From Alphaproteobacteria bacterium (lineage in GTDB: Bacteria > Pseudomonadota > Alphaproteobacteria > Bin95): a stretch of DNA of 48,490 bases. Both the position numbers and the translations under genes were made by a program. The notes beneath the pieces were generated by a model. The model was not told the DNA's origin. It made no database searches and saw nothing but the letters and a program-made list of their open reading frames with translations. Numbering within the stretch: the stretch's first letter is position 1; each line of letters starts with the position of its first letter. Location: NCBI GenBank assembly GCA_022826185.1, contig JAJDVH010000158.1, positions 1-48,490 on the forward strand, read 5' to 3'. Shown in pieces: positions 36,128-47,046 of the stretch.

Positions 36128-36825
36128 TCAGGCGGAGGAAACCGCAATGGCCCCGCGGCGTGCGAAACGCAGGTATGTCGATTTGACGCCCGCTGCTCGG
36201 GCCTTGGCCTCATATCGGGTTTCCGGCCAATCGGCCGGACGCTGCCGCCAGTCGTCGGCGCATGCCGCCATCCAGACGAATGCGGGATGCGCGGTGAGCC
36301 GCTCCAGCATCCAGTCGAGATAGCCGGTATGGTCCGTTGCCAGGCGCAATTCCGCGCCGCCGCGCATCAGCCGCGCCAGCCGGTCCAGCACCGGGTCCGC
36401 GACGATGCGCCGGTGCCGGTGCCGCGTCTTGGGCCACGGGTCCGGGAACAGGATGAAGACCTTTCCCAGGGTGTTTTCCGGCAGCCGGTCCAGCACGTCC
36501 GTCGCGTCGTCGCAGTGAACGCGGAGATTGCCGAGGCCGTCCGCGTCGGCGCGCGCCGCCAGGCTCGCGACTCCGTTCATGTAAGGCTCGGCGCCGATAA
36601 AGCCTATGCGCGGATGCCGCACGGCCTGCCATGCCAGGTGTTCGCCCGCTCCGAAGCCGATCTCGAGCCACAGGTCCTCGATATCGAAGTCGAACAAGGA
36701 TGCCGGGTCGAGCGGCCCGTCGGGAAGCCGGAGCGCCGGCAGAACCGTTTCCAGCGCTCGCCGGCGTCCGGGATTGAGAGGCCGGCCGCGCCGCCGGCCG
36801 TAGAAGCGGTAATCGGTCGGCTCGT

Positions 36826-36829
<4 letters not shown>
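36128..36829 (-). CDS. trmB: tRNA (guanine-N7)-methyltransferase
   Basis: A 233-residue SAM-dependent enzyme that methylates G46 of tRNAs. Marks: [10 protein letters not shown] (SAM site), I-G-A-E-P-Y, and [14 protein letters not shown], the family signature. The best start is TTG at 36829, overlapping the metK stop as TTGA and preceding [12 protein letters not shown]. No ATG fits. Coupled to metK, whose product is its methyl donor. Confidence 0.94.
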
Positions 36830-38016
<1,187 letters not shown>

Positions 38017-38049
38017 GGGGCGGGCGCTCCCTGACCAGGTCATCATACA

Positions 38050-38079
38050 GGCCCGCCAAACGATGCGGGTTGACGGGCC
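38050..38079 (-). promoter_or_regulatory. Hairpin in the lnt-metK gap
   Basis: CGGGCC (38074-38079) and GGCCCG (38050-38055) form a 6-bp GC stem around an 18-nt loop, in the short gap before metK. On the transcribed strand an ACAACGGC string precedes the first arm, reminiscent of SAM/SAH riboswitches, but the rest of that consensus does not fit. Significance unknown. Confidence 0.3.
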
Positions 38080-38105
38080 GTTGTCGCAAGCCGGAGCCGG
38101 GAGGG

Positions 38106-39605
38106 TCAAGTGTGTTGGCGTCGCACGGTCCGGCTTCGCCATGCGGCGAAGGCGGCGAGCAGAACGAGGCCCCCGAAGAAGGACAGGTCGCCCAGGCGGC
38201 CGTAAGGCGTGTTCGTCAGCGGTACAGGGAGGCGGATGTCGAGGCTGCCGGTGGCGCCCAGTTCCAGTCTGCCCAGGCGCCGTCCGTATCCGTCCACCGC
38301 GCCGCTGATGCCGGTGTTGGCGACGCGCACGACCGGGAGGCCCGTTTCGATGGCGCGCATCCGCACGATTTCGAAATGCTGGTGCGGCCCGGCCGTTTCC
38401 CCGAACCAGGCGTCGTTCGTGAGGTTCAACAGCCAATCCGGCCGCTTGTCGGCCGCCACCGCCTCGCCCGGAAAAATGGCTTCGAAGCAGATCAGCGCGC
38501 CGAACGGCGGCAGGCCGGGCAGAGTGAGCGTGGAAGGTCCCGGCCCGGCCGTGAAGTCCTTCCGCCCCACGGTCAGCTTCGCCATGCCGAGCAGGCCGCG
38601 TAACGGCACATATTCGCCGAAGGGCACAAGGTGGGCCTTGTCGTGGCGCCCCTGCAGCCGGCCCTCGCGGTCGATGGCGAGGATACTGTTGTAGTAGCGG
38701 CCGTCTTCCCTCCAGGGCGCTCCGGAGATCAGCCCCTGGCGACTCTGCACGCTGCGGCCCAACGCCGCGACGATCGGCGATTCGGAATGCAGCAGGCGGG
38801 CAACCGCCGTCTCCGGCCAGATGACGGCGTCGGGCTCGGGACCTTGCGCCCCGAGGCGTACCAGGCGCTGCAAATGGGCTGCGGCTTCCTCCCGGCGCCA
38901 TTTCTCGGATTGGGGGACATTCGGTTGGACGAGGCGCAGCAGCGGCCCATTGGCGATTTCCACCGGAGGCGCGCGGCCGAGGCGCATCTCGCCGTAGGCG
39001 AACATCGCTGCGAACGCCAGTGCTGCCGGCGTCCAGGCGCGCCAGTCGGCGACCGACAGGAGAAGGCAGATCGTGAGCGTTACCAGCCCGACCCCGTATA
39101 TGCCGACCGCCGCCGCCGCCTGCTCGACGGCCGGCACATGCAGCCAGGCATAGCCGAACAGGTTCCAGGGAAAGCCGGTAAGCAGATGCCCGCGCAGCCA
39201 GTCTCCCAGGCCGAGCGCAGCCGCCAGCGCCAGCGCCCGGCCGATGCCGGGGTGCGTCAGGCGATGGGCGACCGCGGCCGGAAACGCAAGAAAGCAGGAC
39301 AGCAGCGCCGCGAGACCGAGAACGGCTGCCGGCCCCCCTGCGGCGGTTGCGCCGCCGACCACGAAGAAGGAGGCGGCAACCCAGTAGAGGCCGGCAGTGA
39401 AGAACCCGAAGGCGAAGGCGAAAACGGTCAGAAAGGCGTCCCGCAGGCGCGCCGTTCCGTCCAGCAGCCAGGCCAGCGCCACCAGGCCCGCAGCCAGGGC
39501 CGGAGTCGCGCCCGATGGCGGCATGGCCAGCGTGGCGGCAATTCCGGCCGCCGCCGCCGCGAGAAGCCGTCTCCGGCCCGCCAGACCGGCGAGCCGCGCC
39601 CTCAT
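38106..39605 (-). CDS. lnt: Apolipoprotein N-acyltransferase
   Basis: A 499-residue inner-membrane enzyme that adds the third acyl chain to lipoproteins. About seven N-terminal hydrophobic helices (to about 200) precede a nitrilase-like domain with the triad Glu265 (I-W-P-E-T), Lys323 (H-D-K-A-H) and Cys373 (L-I-C-F-E-A). Overlaps corC by ATGA. In related genomes a small Xre-type regulator often lies between lnt and metK; none is present here. Confidence 0.96.
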   Translation of the reverse strand: MRARLAGLAGRRRLLAAAAAGIAATLAMPPSGATPALAAGLVALAWLLDGTARLRDAFLTVFAFAFGFFTAGLYWVAASFFVVGGATAAGGPAAVLGLAALLSCFLAFPAAVAHRLTHPGIGRALALAAALGLGDWLRGHLLTGFPWNLFGYAWLHVPAVEQAAAAVGIYGVGLVTLTICLLLSVADWRAWTPAALAFAAMFAYGEMRLGRAPPVEIANGPLLRLVQPNVPQSEKWRREEAAAHLQRLVRLGAQGPEPDAVIWPETAVARLLHSESPIVAALGRSVQSRQGLISGAPWREDGRYYNSILAIDREGRLQGRHDKAHLVPFGEYVPLRGLLGMAKLTVGRKDFTAGPGPSTLTLPGLPPFGALICFEAIFPGEAVAADKRPDWLLNLTNDAWFGETAGPHQHFEIVRMRAIETGLPVVRVANTGISGAVDGYGRRLGRLELGATGSLDIRLPVPLTNTPYGRLGDLSFFGGLVLLAAFAAWRSRTVRRQHT

Positions 39606-40471
39606 CCGGCCGCGGGCAGATTGCGCACCCGCAAGCGCTTCAACCGGCGCGGGTCTCCGTCCAGCACCTCGAATTCCACGCCCGATGGGTGCGATACCAG
39701 CTCGCCCCGGCTCGGGACCCGCCCGACCAGATTGAAGACGAGGCCGCCCAGAGTGTCGATGTCCTCGCGCTCGCCGTCGGACAGCACGTCGCCGACCGCC
39801 GCCTCGAAGTCCTCCAGCGTGGCCCGGGCATCGGCGACCAGCGTGCCGTCCGGCCGCGTCTCCAGTAGCGGCGATTCCGCGATATCGTGTTCGTCTTCGA
39901 TATCTCCGACGATCTCCTCGACCAGGTCCTCGATGGTGGCGAGACCGTCGATGCCGCCGAACTCGTCAACGACCAGCGCCATGTGCGTGCGCTTGAGCCG
40001 CATGTCGAGCAGCAGGTCGAGAACCAGCATTGCCGGCGAGACGAAGAGCACTTCGCGGGCCAGGTCCCTGAGCGGAGGCGCGTCCGCCTTGCCGATATGG
40101 GCCAGCACGTCCTTCACGTGAATCATGCCGACGGTCTGGTCCAGATCCTTTTCGTAGAGGGGCAGGCGCGAGTGGCGCGATTGCTCGACCGCTTCAACGA
40201 CTTCCCCGAGCGCCGCCCCGGCCGAAACGGCCACGATGTCCGCGCGCGGCACCATCACGTCCTCGACCGTCATGCGGCGCAGTTTGAGGGTGTTTTCCAG
40301 CAGGAACCGCTCAAGCGGGTCGATCGGCGTTGCGTCCTCATTGTGCTGCGCCGCCAGGTCCGAAAGGGTCTCGCTTATCGAGCCTTCATTGCTTCGCCTG
40401 CCCGCAAGCCGGCGCCAGAGCCCCCGCAGCCGGCCTCCGTTGCCGTTCGGCGTATGGGCGGGCGTATCCAC
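39602..40471 (-). CDS. CBS-domain protein, HlyC/CorC family
   Basis: A 289-residue soluble protein with paired CBS domains ([11 protein letters not shown] near 72, [10 protein letters not shown] near 113) and a C-terminal CorC_HlyC FAD-like domain ([12 protein letters not shown]). No membrane helices. It is linked to divalent-ion efflux; its place between ybeY and lnt is conserved in proteobacteria. Confidence 0.93.
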   Translation of the reverse strand: MDTPAHTPNGNGGRLRGLWRRLAGRRSNEGSISETLSDLAAQHNEDATPIDPLERFLLENTLKLRRMTVEDVMVPRADIVAVSAGAALGEVVEAVEQSRHSRLPLYEKDLDQTVGMIHVKDVLAHIGKADAPPLRDLAREVLFVSPAMLVLDLLLDMRLKRTHMALVVDEFGGIDGLATIEDLVEEIVGDIEDEHDIAESPLLETRPDGTLVADARATLEDFEAAVGDVLSDGEREDIDTLGGLVFNLVGRVPSRGELVSHPSGVEFEVLDGDPRRLKRLRVRNLPAAG

Positions 40472-40477
40472 GACCGG

Positions 40478-40954
40478 TCAGCCCCGGTCCCCGTAGGGAT
40501 CGGCTATCGACAGCGCTTCGAGGCAGCGGGCTTCCAGCCGCTCCATCCGGACGGCTTCCTCGTCCGTCCGGTGATCGAAGCCCAGGAGGTGCAGCGTGCC
40601 GTGGACGACCAGATGGCAAGTGTGGTCGTGAAGCGTCTTTCGCTGGGCGGCCGCCTCCCGCCGCACCGTCTCCCCTGCGAGCGCAATCTCCCCCAACGGC
40701 AGCGGTCCGCCGGGCCAGGGTCCGCCGCCGGCAGGAAAGGAGAGCACGTTCGTCGGGCGGTCCAGGCCGCGGAAGCGGCGGTTCAACTCCCGGATTTCGG
40801 CGTCGCTGCCAAGCAGCACGGAAATCTCCGCAGGCTCCGTCCGGCCGGCGCCGGCGAGCGCTGCGCATGCCGCGCGGCTGCACCAGTCGGCGGCCTCTTC
40901 GCCATCGGGCCACTCGCCTTCGCCGAGCGACACATCGACCGTCCAGCTATCCAT
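40478..40954 (-). CDS. ybeY: Endoribonuclease YbeY (rRNA maturation)
   Basis: A 158-residue metallo-RNase acting in 16S rRNA 3'-end maturation and ribosome quality control. The zinc triad is His118, His122 and His128 in H-G-T-L-H-L-L-G-F-D-H; the R-P-T-N-V-L-S-F-P motif is present at 66-74. ATG at 40954 overlaps the phoH stop by eight bases; a frame start at 40981 adds an unconserved tail. Confidence 0.96.
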   Translation of the reverse strand: MDSWTVDVSLGEGEWPDGEEAADWCSRAACAALAGAGRTEPAEISVLLGSDAEIRELNRRFRGLDRPTNVLSFPAGGGPWPGGPLPLGEIALAGETVRREAAAQRKTLHDHTCHLVVHGTLHLLGFDHRTDEEAVRMERLEARCLEALSIADPYGDRG

Positions 40955-41927
40955 CGCGGCGCGCCCTGGCGGCGGCGTCATAGGCGTCGACGATGCGCGT
41001 CACGACCGAATGGCGCACCACGTCGCGGGAGGTGAAACGCACAATGCCGACCCCGTCCACCCCGTCCAGCACATCGATGGCCTCGGTCAGCCCGGAGCGG
41101 ACCCCGCCCGGCAGGTCGACCTGGGAGAGGTCGCCGGTCACCACCATCCGCGAGCCTTCGCCGAGGCGGGTGAGGAACATCTTCATCTGGGTAGGCGTGG
41201 TGTTCTGCGCCTCGTCGAGGATGACGAAAGCCCGCGCCAGCGTGCGCCCGCGCATGAACGCAAGCGGCGCAATCTCGATCTCGCCATTGCCGATCTGGCG
41301 CATCACCCGGTCGCCGGAGACCATGTCGTGCAGCGCATCGTAGAGCGGACGAAGGTAGGGGTCGACCTTCTCGCGCAGGTCGCCCGGGAGGAACCCGAGG
41401 CGCTCGCCGGCCTCCACTGCGGGGCGCGACAGCACGATGCGCTCGACTTCTCCGGCCGTCTGCATCGAAACCGCCGCCGCCACGGCAAGATAGGTCTTGC
41501 CGGTGCCTGCGGGGCCGAGGCCGAAGACGACGTCGCGCTCCCGGATCGTTTTCAGATAGAGCGCCTGGTTGGGCGAGCGGGGCGCGATCCGGCGCCGGCG
41601 GGTCTCGACGGTTTCGCTGTCGATCCCGAACAGGTCGCCATTGGCGCCCGGCAGCTTCGCAATGCCGGCGACCTCGGCCAGCCGCGCTGCGCCGTCCACC
41701 TCGCCCGGATCGATTTCCAGCCCCCGCCTTGCGCGGTCGTAGAGCAGGTCCATGGCCGAGCGCGCCGCCGCCACGGCGCTCTCCGGACCGGCAATGGCCA
41801 GCTCGTTGCCGCGGGCGCGCATCGAAACGCCGAATTTCTGCTCCAGACGCGCCAGGTTGCGGTCATGCGCGCCGTAAAGGGCCGGCAGGAGGCTGTTGTC
41901 GTCGAACTGAAGACGCGCTTCGCTCAA
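40947..41927 (-). CDS. PhoH-like ATPase (YbeZ)
   Basis: A 326-residue P-loop protein with Walker A G-P-A-G-T-G-K-T at 138-145 and Walker [10 protein letters not shown]. The N-terminal KH-like part is present. It is thought to act with YbeY in RNA or ribosome metabolism. Overlaps miaB by ATGA and ybeY by eight bases. Confidence 0.95.
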   Translation of the reverse strand: MSEARLQFDDNSLLPALYGAHDRNLARLEQKFGVSMRARGNELAIAGPESAVAAARSAMDLLYDRARRGLEIDPGEVDGAARLAEVAGIAKLPGANGDLFGIDSETVETRRRRIAPRSPNQALYLKTIRERDVVFGLGPAGTGKTYLAVAAAVSMQTAGEVERIVLSRPAVEAGERLGFLPGDLREKVDPYLRPLYDALHDMVSGDRVMRQIGNGEIEIAPLAFMRGRTLARAFVILDEAQNTTPTQMKMFLTRLGEGSRMVVTGDLSQVDLPGGVRSGLTEAIDVLDGVDGVGIVRFTSRDVVRHSVVTRIVDAYDAAARARRDG

Positions 41928-43282
41928 ATTGCGGGGCTCCCGCCGGAGAGGCTGTTGGGCCCGGCCGCCATGATTTCGACCTCCGCGAGGTCGCCGATCC
42001 GCGCGGGGCCGGCCTCTGCATGGACCGCCTGCATGTAGGGAGACCGCCCGACAAGCTGGCCGCGCCGCCTGCCGGGCCGTTCGAACAGGACCGGGACCCG
42101 CTTCCCGACACAGCTTCGGTTGAATGTCCGCTGTTGGCTGTTCAGCAGTTCCTGCAGGCAGGCCAAGCGTTCGCCCTTGGCCGCTTCCGGCACCTGCAGG
42201 GGATCGGCGGCGGCCGGCGTGCCCGGCCGGGCGCTGAACTTGAACGAGTAGGCCTGGGCGTAGCCGACATCGCGGACCAGCTTCATGGTCTGCTCGAAAT
42301 CGCGGTCGCTTTCCCCCGGGAACCCGACGATGAAATCGGAAGCGAGCGCGATATCCGGCCGGGCCGCCCGCAGGCGCTCGACGATGCGCCGGTAGTCCGA
42401 GGCCCGGTGCTTGCGGTTCATCCGTTCGAGCACGCGGTCGGAGCCCGCCTGGACGGGCAGGTGCAGGAAGGGCATCAGCGCCGGGACCGCGCCATGCGCC
42501 TCGATCAGGTCGTCGGACATGTCGCGCGGGTGCGAGGTCGTGTAGCGGAGCCGATCCACGCCTTCCACTTCCGCCAGCGCCCGGATCAGGCGGGCCAGGG
42601 TCCAGTCCCGGCCTTCCGGCCCCTCACCCCGCCACGCATTGACGTTCTGGCCGAGCAGCACGATTTCCCGCGCGCCCCGCTTTGCGAGTTGTTTCGCCTC
42701 GGCGATGACCGCCGCCGCCGGGCGCGAATATTCGGCGCCGCGCGTGTAGGGGACGACGCAGAATGTGCAGAATTTGTCGCAGCCCTCCTGGATCGTCAGA
42801 AAGGCGCTCGGTCCCGCCGGCCGCTCGGGGACGGGAAGCTCGTCGAACTTCGCCTCCGGCCGGAAATCCACATCGACGATCCCGGCGCCGCCCCGCGCCC
42901 TCTCGGCGCGCGCCAGCATCTCGGGCAGGCGGTGGTAGGCCTGGGGACCGACGACGATATCGACCGACGGCGCGCGGCGCATCACCTCGCCACCCTCGGC
43001 CTGGGCAACGCAGCCGGCAACGGCGATCAGCATGTCCGGCCGCCGGCGCTTCAGGGCGCGCAACCGACCGACCTCGGAATAGACCTTCTCCGCAGCCTTC
43101 TCGCGGATGTGGCAGGTGTTGAGCACCACGAGGTCCGCGTCGTCGGGGGCTTGCACGGCTTCGTAGCCGACGGCCGCCAGCATTTCCGACATCCGTTCGG
43201 AGTCGTACATGTTCATCTGACAGCCGTATGTCTTGACGAAGAGCTTCTTGGGCAATGCCTGCCTTGTCGGTCTCTCGAGCAT
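41924..43282 (-). CDS. miaB: tRNA-2-methylthio-N6-dimethylallyladenosine synthase
   Basis: A 452-residue radical SAM methylthiotransferase acting on A37 of tRNAs. N-terminal UPF0004 domain with K-T-Y-G-C-Q-M-N, radical SAM motif C-D-K-F-C-T-F-C, and a C-terminal TRAM domain. The start is uncertain: Met at 43282 is used; in-frame alternatives are 43303 and a TTG at 43321. None has a strong ribosome-binding sequence. Confidence 0.94.
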   Translation of the reverse strand: MLERPTRQALPKKLFVKTYGCQMNMYDSERMSEMLAAVGYEAVQAPDDADLVVLNTCHIREKAAEKVYSEVGRLRALKRRRPDMLIAVAGCVAQAEGGEVMRRAPSVDIVVGPQAYHRLPEMLARAERARGGAGIVDVDFRPEAKFDELPVPERPAGPSAFLTIQEGCDKFCTFCVVPYTRGAEYSRPAAAVIAEAKQLAKRGAREIVLLGQNVNAWRGEGPEGRDWTLARLIRALAEVEGVDRLRYTTSHPRDMSDDLIEAHGAVPALMPFLHLPVQAGSDRVLERMNRKHRASDYRRIVERLRAARPDIALASDFIVGFPGESDRDFEQTMKLVRDVGYAQAYSFKFSARPGTPAAADPLQVPEAAKGERLACLQELLNSQQRTFNRSCVGKRVPVLFERPGRRRGQLVGRSPYMQAVHAEAGPARIGDLAEVEIMAAGPNSLSGGSPAI

Positions 43283-43317
43283 CGTTGTGCTTGAAGCTAG
43301 CATCCGGCGAAGGCGCG

Positions 43318-44112
43318 TCAACCGCTTGCGATGCGGCCCGCCAAAGCCCGCTCGACGCCGCCCGCGACCGTCTCATGGCATATTTGCGCCATTTCCCGGC
43401 GATTGGCGAACTCCGCGAAGCTTGTAGGACGGTGCAGCACTATGTCCACCGATATGCGTCCCAGTCCCAGCGCATTCCAGATATGTCCGGCCATTCCCAT
43501 GTCGCCATACCAGGCGATGCGCGGCATATGCGCCCGGCCGGTCGGCAGGCCGTCAATGGCGGAATAGGCGACGGAAACGGGCTGCACCACCAGCGGCTCG
43601 CCGTTGACTTCGCGTTCCGCGACGCTGAACAGGGCGCTCTTGAACGGCAGCACCCGGATGCCGTCGCTCGACGTGCCTTCCGGGAAGAGGATCAGATTGT
43701 CGCCGCTTTCCAGGCGCATCTGCATGGCGTCGCGCTGGCCGGCGGTGGACCGCGGCCGGCGGTCCACGAACACGCTCCTTTGCAGCTTGGCGAGCAGCCC
43801 GAAGAAGGGCCAGCCGGCAACCTCAGACTTGGCGACGAAGGAAGCGGGCAAGGTCGCGCCCAGCGTCACGATATCGAGATAGGTGGCGTGGTTGCAGACG
43901 AACAGGGTCGGGCGCGCCGTGCTCAGCGTTCCGTGGGTTCTGAGCTGGAAGCCCAGAAGCCCGGCGCAGCGCCTGTGGTAGGCAAGCGGCAGGCTGACGG
44001 TGAACGGCAGCCTGAAAAGCACGCCGAGAGCCTGCACCGGCATCAGCGGCAGTGTGTAGAAGACGTAGGCCAGAAGGCGCCCGAGCGCGCGCAGCGGCGA
44101 GTGCCGGATCAC
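43318..44112 (-). CDS. Lysophospholipid acyltransferase, probably OlsA (PlsC family)
   Basis: A 264-residue membrane-associated acyltransferase. The N-H-A-T-Y-L-D catalytic motif and F-P-E-G-T-S-S-D-G acyl-acceptor motif are clear. GTG start overlapping the stop of the OlsB-like gene (GTGA). Because of that partner it more likely converts lyso-ornithine lipid to ornithine lipid than making phosphatidic acid, though PlsC activity cannot be excluded. Confidence 0.85.
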   Translation of the reverse strand: MIRHSPLRALGRLLAYVFYTLPLMPVQALGVLFRLPFTVSLPLAYHRRCAGLLGFQLRTHGTLSTARPTLFVCNHATYLDIVTLGATLPASFVAKSEVAGWPFFGLLAKLQRSVFVDRRPRSTAGQRDAMQMRLESGDNLILFPEGTSSDGIRVLPFKSALFSVAEREVNGEPLVVQPVSVAYSAIDGLPTGRAHMPRIAWYGDMGMAGHIWNALGLGRISVDIVLHRPTSFAEFANRREMAQICHETVAGGVERALAGRIASG

Positions 44113-45053
44113 GAGGCCAGGGCCTCCCGCGTGACTTCGCCGTCGCGGCTGTAGCGGCGCATATAGCGGTCGGTTACGCCGTCCGGGCGCACGACGATGC
44201 ACACGTCGACTGTGTCGAATTCGCGGTCGATCACCGCGCCTTCGCCCACTCCGCCTCCAAGGCGCAGATACCCCTTGATGAGCGGCGGCAGGGCGGCCAG
44301 CGCCTTCCTTTCGTCGATCTCCTCGCGGGCCATTCGCCGCATCTCGACATGGCGGGAACGCAGCGCCTTCGGCCGGAGCGCAAGTGGCGCCAGGTGCTTG
44401 TAATGCAGGTAGGAGAGCGGCAGGGCATGCGCCTCCGGATCGGCGCCGGGAAAACTGCCGCAGCCGAACAGCAGCTTGACATTGTAGTGCAGCACGTAGC
44501 GCGCAATGCCGCGCCACAGCATCTGCATGGTGTGGTGGCGGCGATATTCCTGGTGGACGCAGGACCGGCCGAGTTCGAGGATTTGCCTGCCGCCGCGCAG
44601 GAGCTTGCGGATGTTGTATTCGTCCTGGGTGTAGAAGCGTCCGATGCGGGCGGCTGCGTCCCGCCGCATCAGCCGGTAGGTGCCCACGATGGCGGCGGAC
44701 CCGCCTCCGAGGCGGCGGTCCAGCACGATGAGGTGGTCGCAATAGGGATCGAAACGGTCGAAGTCGCGCTCGGCCGCAGCAATTGCCGGGCTCGGCTGCG
44801 CCGTCATCTCTTCGTAGAAGACCTTGAAGCGCAGGGCCTGCGCGGCGTCGATATCCGCGTCCGTCTGGGCCAGCCGGACAACGAGGTCGCCCGACTCGAC
44901 GATGAAGGGGCTGCGTTGGTTGACCGGGATGGCGCGGCGGTGGCGGCGGGCGGCCGGGCCGAAGAACGGCACGATGAGGCCCCGTTTGCCGGGCGGCGTC
45001 ACCCGCCGTCGCGGAACGACCCGGCTGACTGCCTTCTTTACCTTGAGAGCCAC
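44109..45053 (-). CDS. GNAT-type L-ornithine N-alpha-acyltransferase (OlsB-like)
   Basis: A 314-residue protein of the OlsB/hemolysin-like GNAT family, which acylates ornithine with a 3-hydroxy fatty acid. Marks: L-R-F-K-V-F-Y-E-E-M, D-Y/F-D-P-x-C-D-H-L-I-V (here D-P-Y-C-D-H-L), and L-E-L-G-R-S-C-V-H-Q-E-Y-R. It has an unconserved basic N-terminal 40 residues. The GTG start follows GAGGGAAAGG. Coupled to the OlsA-like gene, giving an olsB-olsA pair. Confidence 0.88.
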   Translation of the reverse strand: MALKVKKAVSRVVPRRRVTPPGKRGLIVPFFGPAARRHRRAIPVNQRSPFIVESGDLVVRLAQTDADIDAAQALRFKVFYEEMTAQPSPAIAAAERDFDRFDPYCDHLIVLDRRLGGGSAAIVGTYRLMRRDAAARIGRFYTQDEYNIRKLLRGGRQILELGRSCVHQEYRRHHTMQMLWRGIARYVLHYNVKLLFGCGSFPGADPEAHALPLSYLHYKHLAPLALRPKALRSRHVEMRRMAREEIDERKALAALPPLIKGYLRLGGGVGEGAVIDREFDTVDVCIVVRPDGVTDRYMRRYSRDGEVTREALAS

Positions 45054-45149
45054 CGCAACGCCTTTCCCTCGCGCTCCGCAGTCTACTCCGCCGGGCCCGG
45101 TGCGCCTAGCCCGGCTGGCGCATGCCCGGCCTTCGGGCCCGCACCTTCC

Positions 45150-45563
45150 TCAACTGCGGGGACCGCGGCGGCCCAGACCGATCTTCTTGGCGAGCTCGCT
45201 GCGCTGCGCTGCATAATCGGGCGCGACCATCGGATAATCGGCCGGCAGGTTCCAGCGTTCGCGGTATTCGTCGGGTGTCATGTTGTAAGCCGTCTTGAGA
45301 TGGCGGCGGAGCATTTTCAGCTTCTTGCCGTCCTCGAGGCAGACAATGTGGTCCGGCATCACCGACCGGCGGATGGGAACCGCCGGAACCGGGCGCTCCG
45401 GGTGCGCCTGCGACGGTTCATTGAGGGTCGCGAGAGTCCTGTAAACCTGCCTGATGAGCTCCGGAAGGTCGCCGACCGGAACCGTATTGTTGGAGACGTG
45501 CGCCGCAACGATCCGCGAAGTCTGCTCCAGGAGATCCCGGCGGCTTTGCGTCTCGTCGCTCAT
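45150..45563 (-). CDS. MucR/Ros-family transcriptional regulator
   Basis: A 137-residue DNA-binding protein. The zinc-finger region has Cys75 and His88, but the second Cys is Asp78 (C-L-E-D-G) and the last His is missing (H-L-K-T-A-Y). Some MucR-like proteins are known to fold without a full set of zinc ligands. The rest matches well: M-T-P-D-E-Y-R-E-R-W-N-L-P-A-D-Y-P-M-V-A-P. MucR proteins act as global, nucleoid-like repressors at AT-rich sites. The divergent spacer to the dioxygenase gene could be its target. Confidence 0.93.
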   Translation of the reverse strand: MSDETQSRRDLLEQTSRIVAAHVSNNTVPVGDLPELIRQVYRTLATLNEPSQAHPERPVPAVPIRRSVMPDHIVCLEDGKKLKMLRRHLKTAYNMTPDEYRERWNLPADYPMVAPDYAAQRSELAKKIGLGRRGPRS

Positions 45564-45879
45564 TTCGGACGGTTTTCCTTTCGGCCGGGCGCGCGCCTGC
45601 GCTCCGGAATCTAGCGCGGAGCCTGTGCCGGGCAAGAGCGCCTGGCCGCGCGCACCGGCGCTTTTTCCGCCCCGAGGTCGCATCCGGGCTTCTGGGCGGT
45701 CGCATCGCGACAAGAGTTGCCCCTCCGGCAGGAACGATCCTGTCCGAAGCACCGACAACCGGCGCCGGCGGTCAGATGCCGGGCCGTTGCGGGAGGTGGA
45801 ATCGTCATGTCGCTGTTCGTCGGTTCCGGTCGCCCCGTTCGGTCGTTCCAGACACACTCGCGCGCACGGAGGCCTGACG
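45564..45879. other. Divergent spacer between mucR and dioxygenase gene
   Basis: 316 nt carrying both promoters. No clear -35/-10 pair was found. A short plus-strand frame (45807-45905, 32 codons, ATG preceded by GGGAGGTGG) overlaps the dioxygenase start and could be a leader peptide. The translated sequence is Arg-rich without known similarity. Confidence 0.45.
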
Positions 45880-46971
45880 ATGGACGCCTACGCGATCACG
45901 CATGACGACCTGGACCTCGAGGTCCGCTGGCCCAGCGGCGAGTCGACGCGCTTTCCCTGGATCTGGATGCGCGTGAACGAACCGGGAGCGTTCGATCCCG
46001 TCACGCGGGAGAGACGTTTCGATCTGGCCGGAGTCGCGCCGGATATTCGCCCGGAGGGAGTCGAACTCAGCGGCAATATTCTGGTCCTGCGCTGGCCGGA
46101 CAGCGACGGCGCCAGCCATGTGCCGCTTGCCTGGCTGGAGGCCCGCCGGCCGGAGGCGCCGGAGCCTGCCGACCCTGCGGCGGTCGTTCCCGAACGCTGG
46201 GATGCATCCCTTGCGGAAAGATTGCCCCGCCACCGGGCGGACGGAGACCTCAGGGCGTTCCTTGTCGACCTGAAACGCTGCGGGCTCGCACTGGTCGAGG
46301 GGTTGGGCGACGACCCCGAGGCGGGCGCCGCGTTCGGCTCGCGCATCGCCTATATCCGGGAGACCTATTTCGGCCGCATCTTCGAAGTCTACACCCATCC
46401 CAAGCCGAACAGCCTGGCCTATACGGCGCATGCGCTCGCGCCGCACACCGATCTTCCCTACCTTGAAACGCCGCCGGGCGTGCAGTTCCTGCATTGCGTG
46501 CGCAACGGGGCCGTCGGCGGCGCAAGCCTGTTCGTGGACGGTTTTCGCGCCGGGCAGGTCCTGCGGGAAGAGTCGCCGGCGGATTTCGACCTCCTCAGCC
46601 GGCAGGCAATGCCCTACCGCTTCATCGACGATGTGTCCGACATGCGCTATCGCCGCCCGGTCCTTGGCCTCGACGAAAACGGCGAGCTCGGCGAAATAGC
46701 GCTCAACCCGGCACTGGCGGACGAGATGCGGCTGGGCGCGAACCCGGAGACCACGAGACGCTACTACGCCGCCTACAGGAAGCTGATGACGATCACGCGC
46801 CGGCCGGAACTCATGCTGCACATGCTGCTTGAGCCCGGCACCATGGTCGCGTTCGACAACCGCCGCGTGCTTCACGGGCGCGATGCGTTCGACCCGTCGA
46901 CAGGAGAGCGCTGGCTGCGCGGCTTCTACATCGACTGGACGGACATCAACAGCCGTCTCCGCCGCCTGTAG
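45880..46971 (+). CDS. TauD/gamma-butyrobetaine hydroxylase-like Fe(II)/2-oxoglutarate dioxygenase
   Basis: A 363-residue dioxygenase with N-terminal DUF971-like domain (about 1-90) and a TauD-type catalytic domain. Iron ligands: His189, Asp191 (A-P-H-T-D) and His332 (V-L-H-G-R-D-A); R-W-L-R-G-F-Y near 344-350 holds the 2-oxoglutarate Arg. The zinc-binding Cys residues usual in the N-terminal domain of BBOX are absent. ATG at 45880 has CGGAGG upstream. Carnitine-type or other substrate unknown. Confidence 0.88.
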   Translation: MDAYAITHDDLDLEVRWPSGESTRFPWIWMRVNEPGAFDPVTRERRFDLAGVAPDIRPEGVELSGNILVLRWPDSDGASHVPLAWLEARRPEAPEPADPAAVVPERWDASLAERLPRHRADGDLRAFLVDLKRCGLALVEGLGDDPEAGAAFGSRIAYIRETYFGRIFEVYTHPKPNSLAYTAHALAPHTDLPYLETPPGVQFLHCVRNGAVGGASLFVDGFRAGQVLREESPADFDLLSRQAMPYRFIDDVSDMRYRRPVLGLDENGELGEIALNPALADEMRLGANPETTRRYYAAYRKLMTITRRPELMLHMLLEPGTMVAFDNRRVLHGRDAFDPSTGERWLRGFYIDWTDINSRLRRL

Positions 46972-47046
46972 CGGAGCCGCCCCTGCTTTGGCGGCAGGCC
47001 GGGGCAGGGGGTATGCTACGCCTTTCCCGGCGAGGAGGCGGCGGAC

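Noticed and set aside
38047-38105. SAM/SAH riboswitch before metK
   Set aside because: Only the ACAACGGC part matches; the downstream pairing partner and the GGAGC-type sequence do not fit, so it is listed only as an unassigned hairpin.
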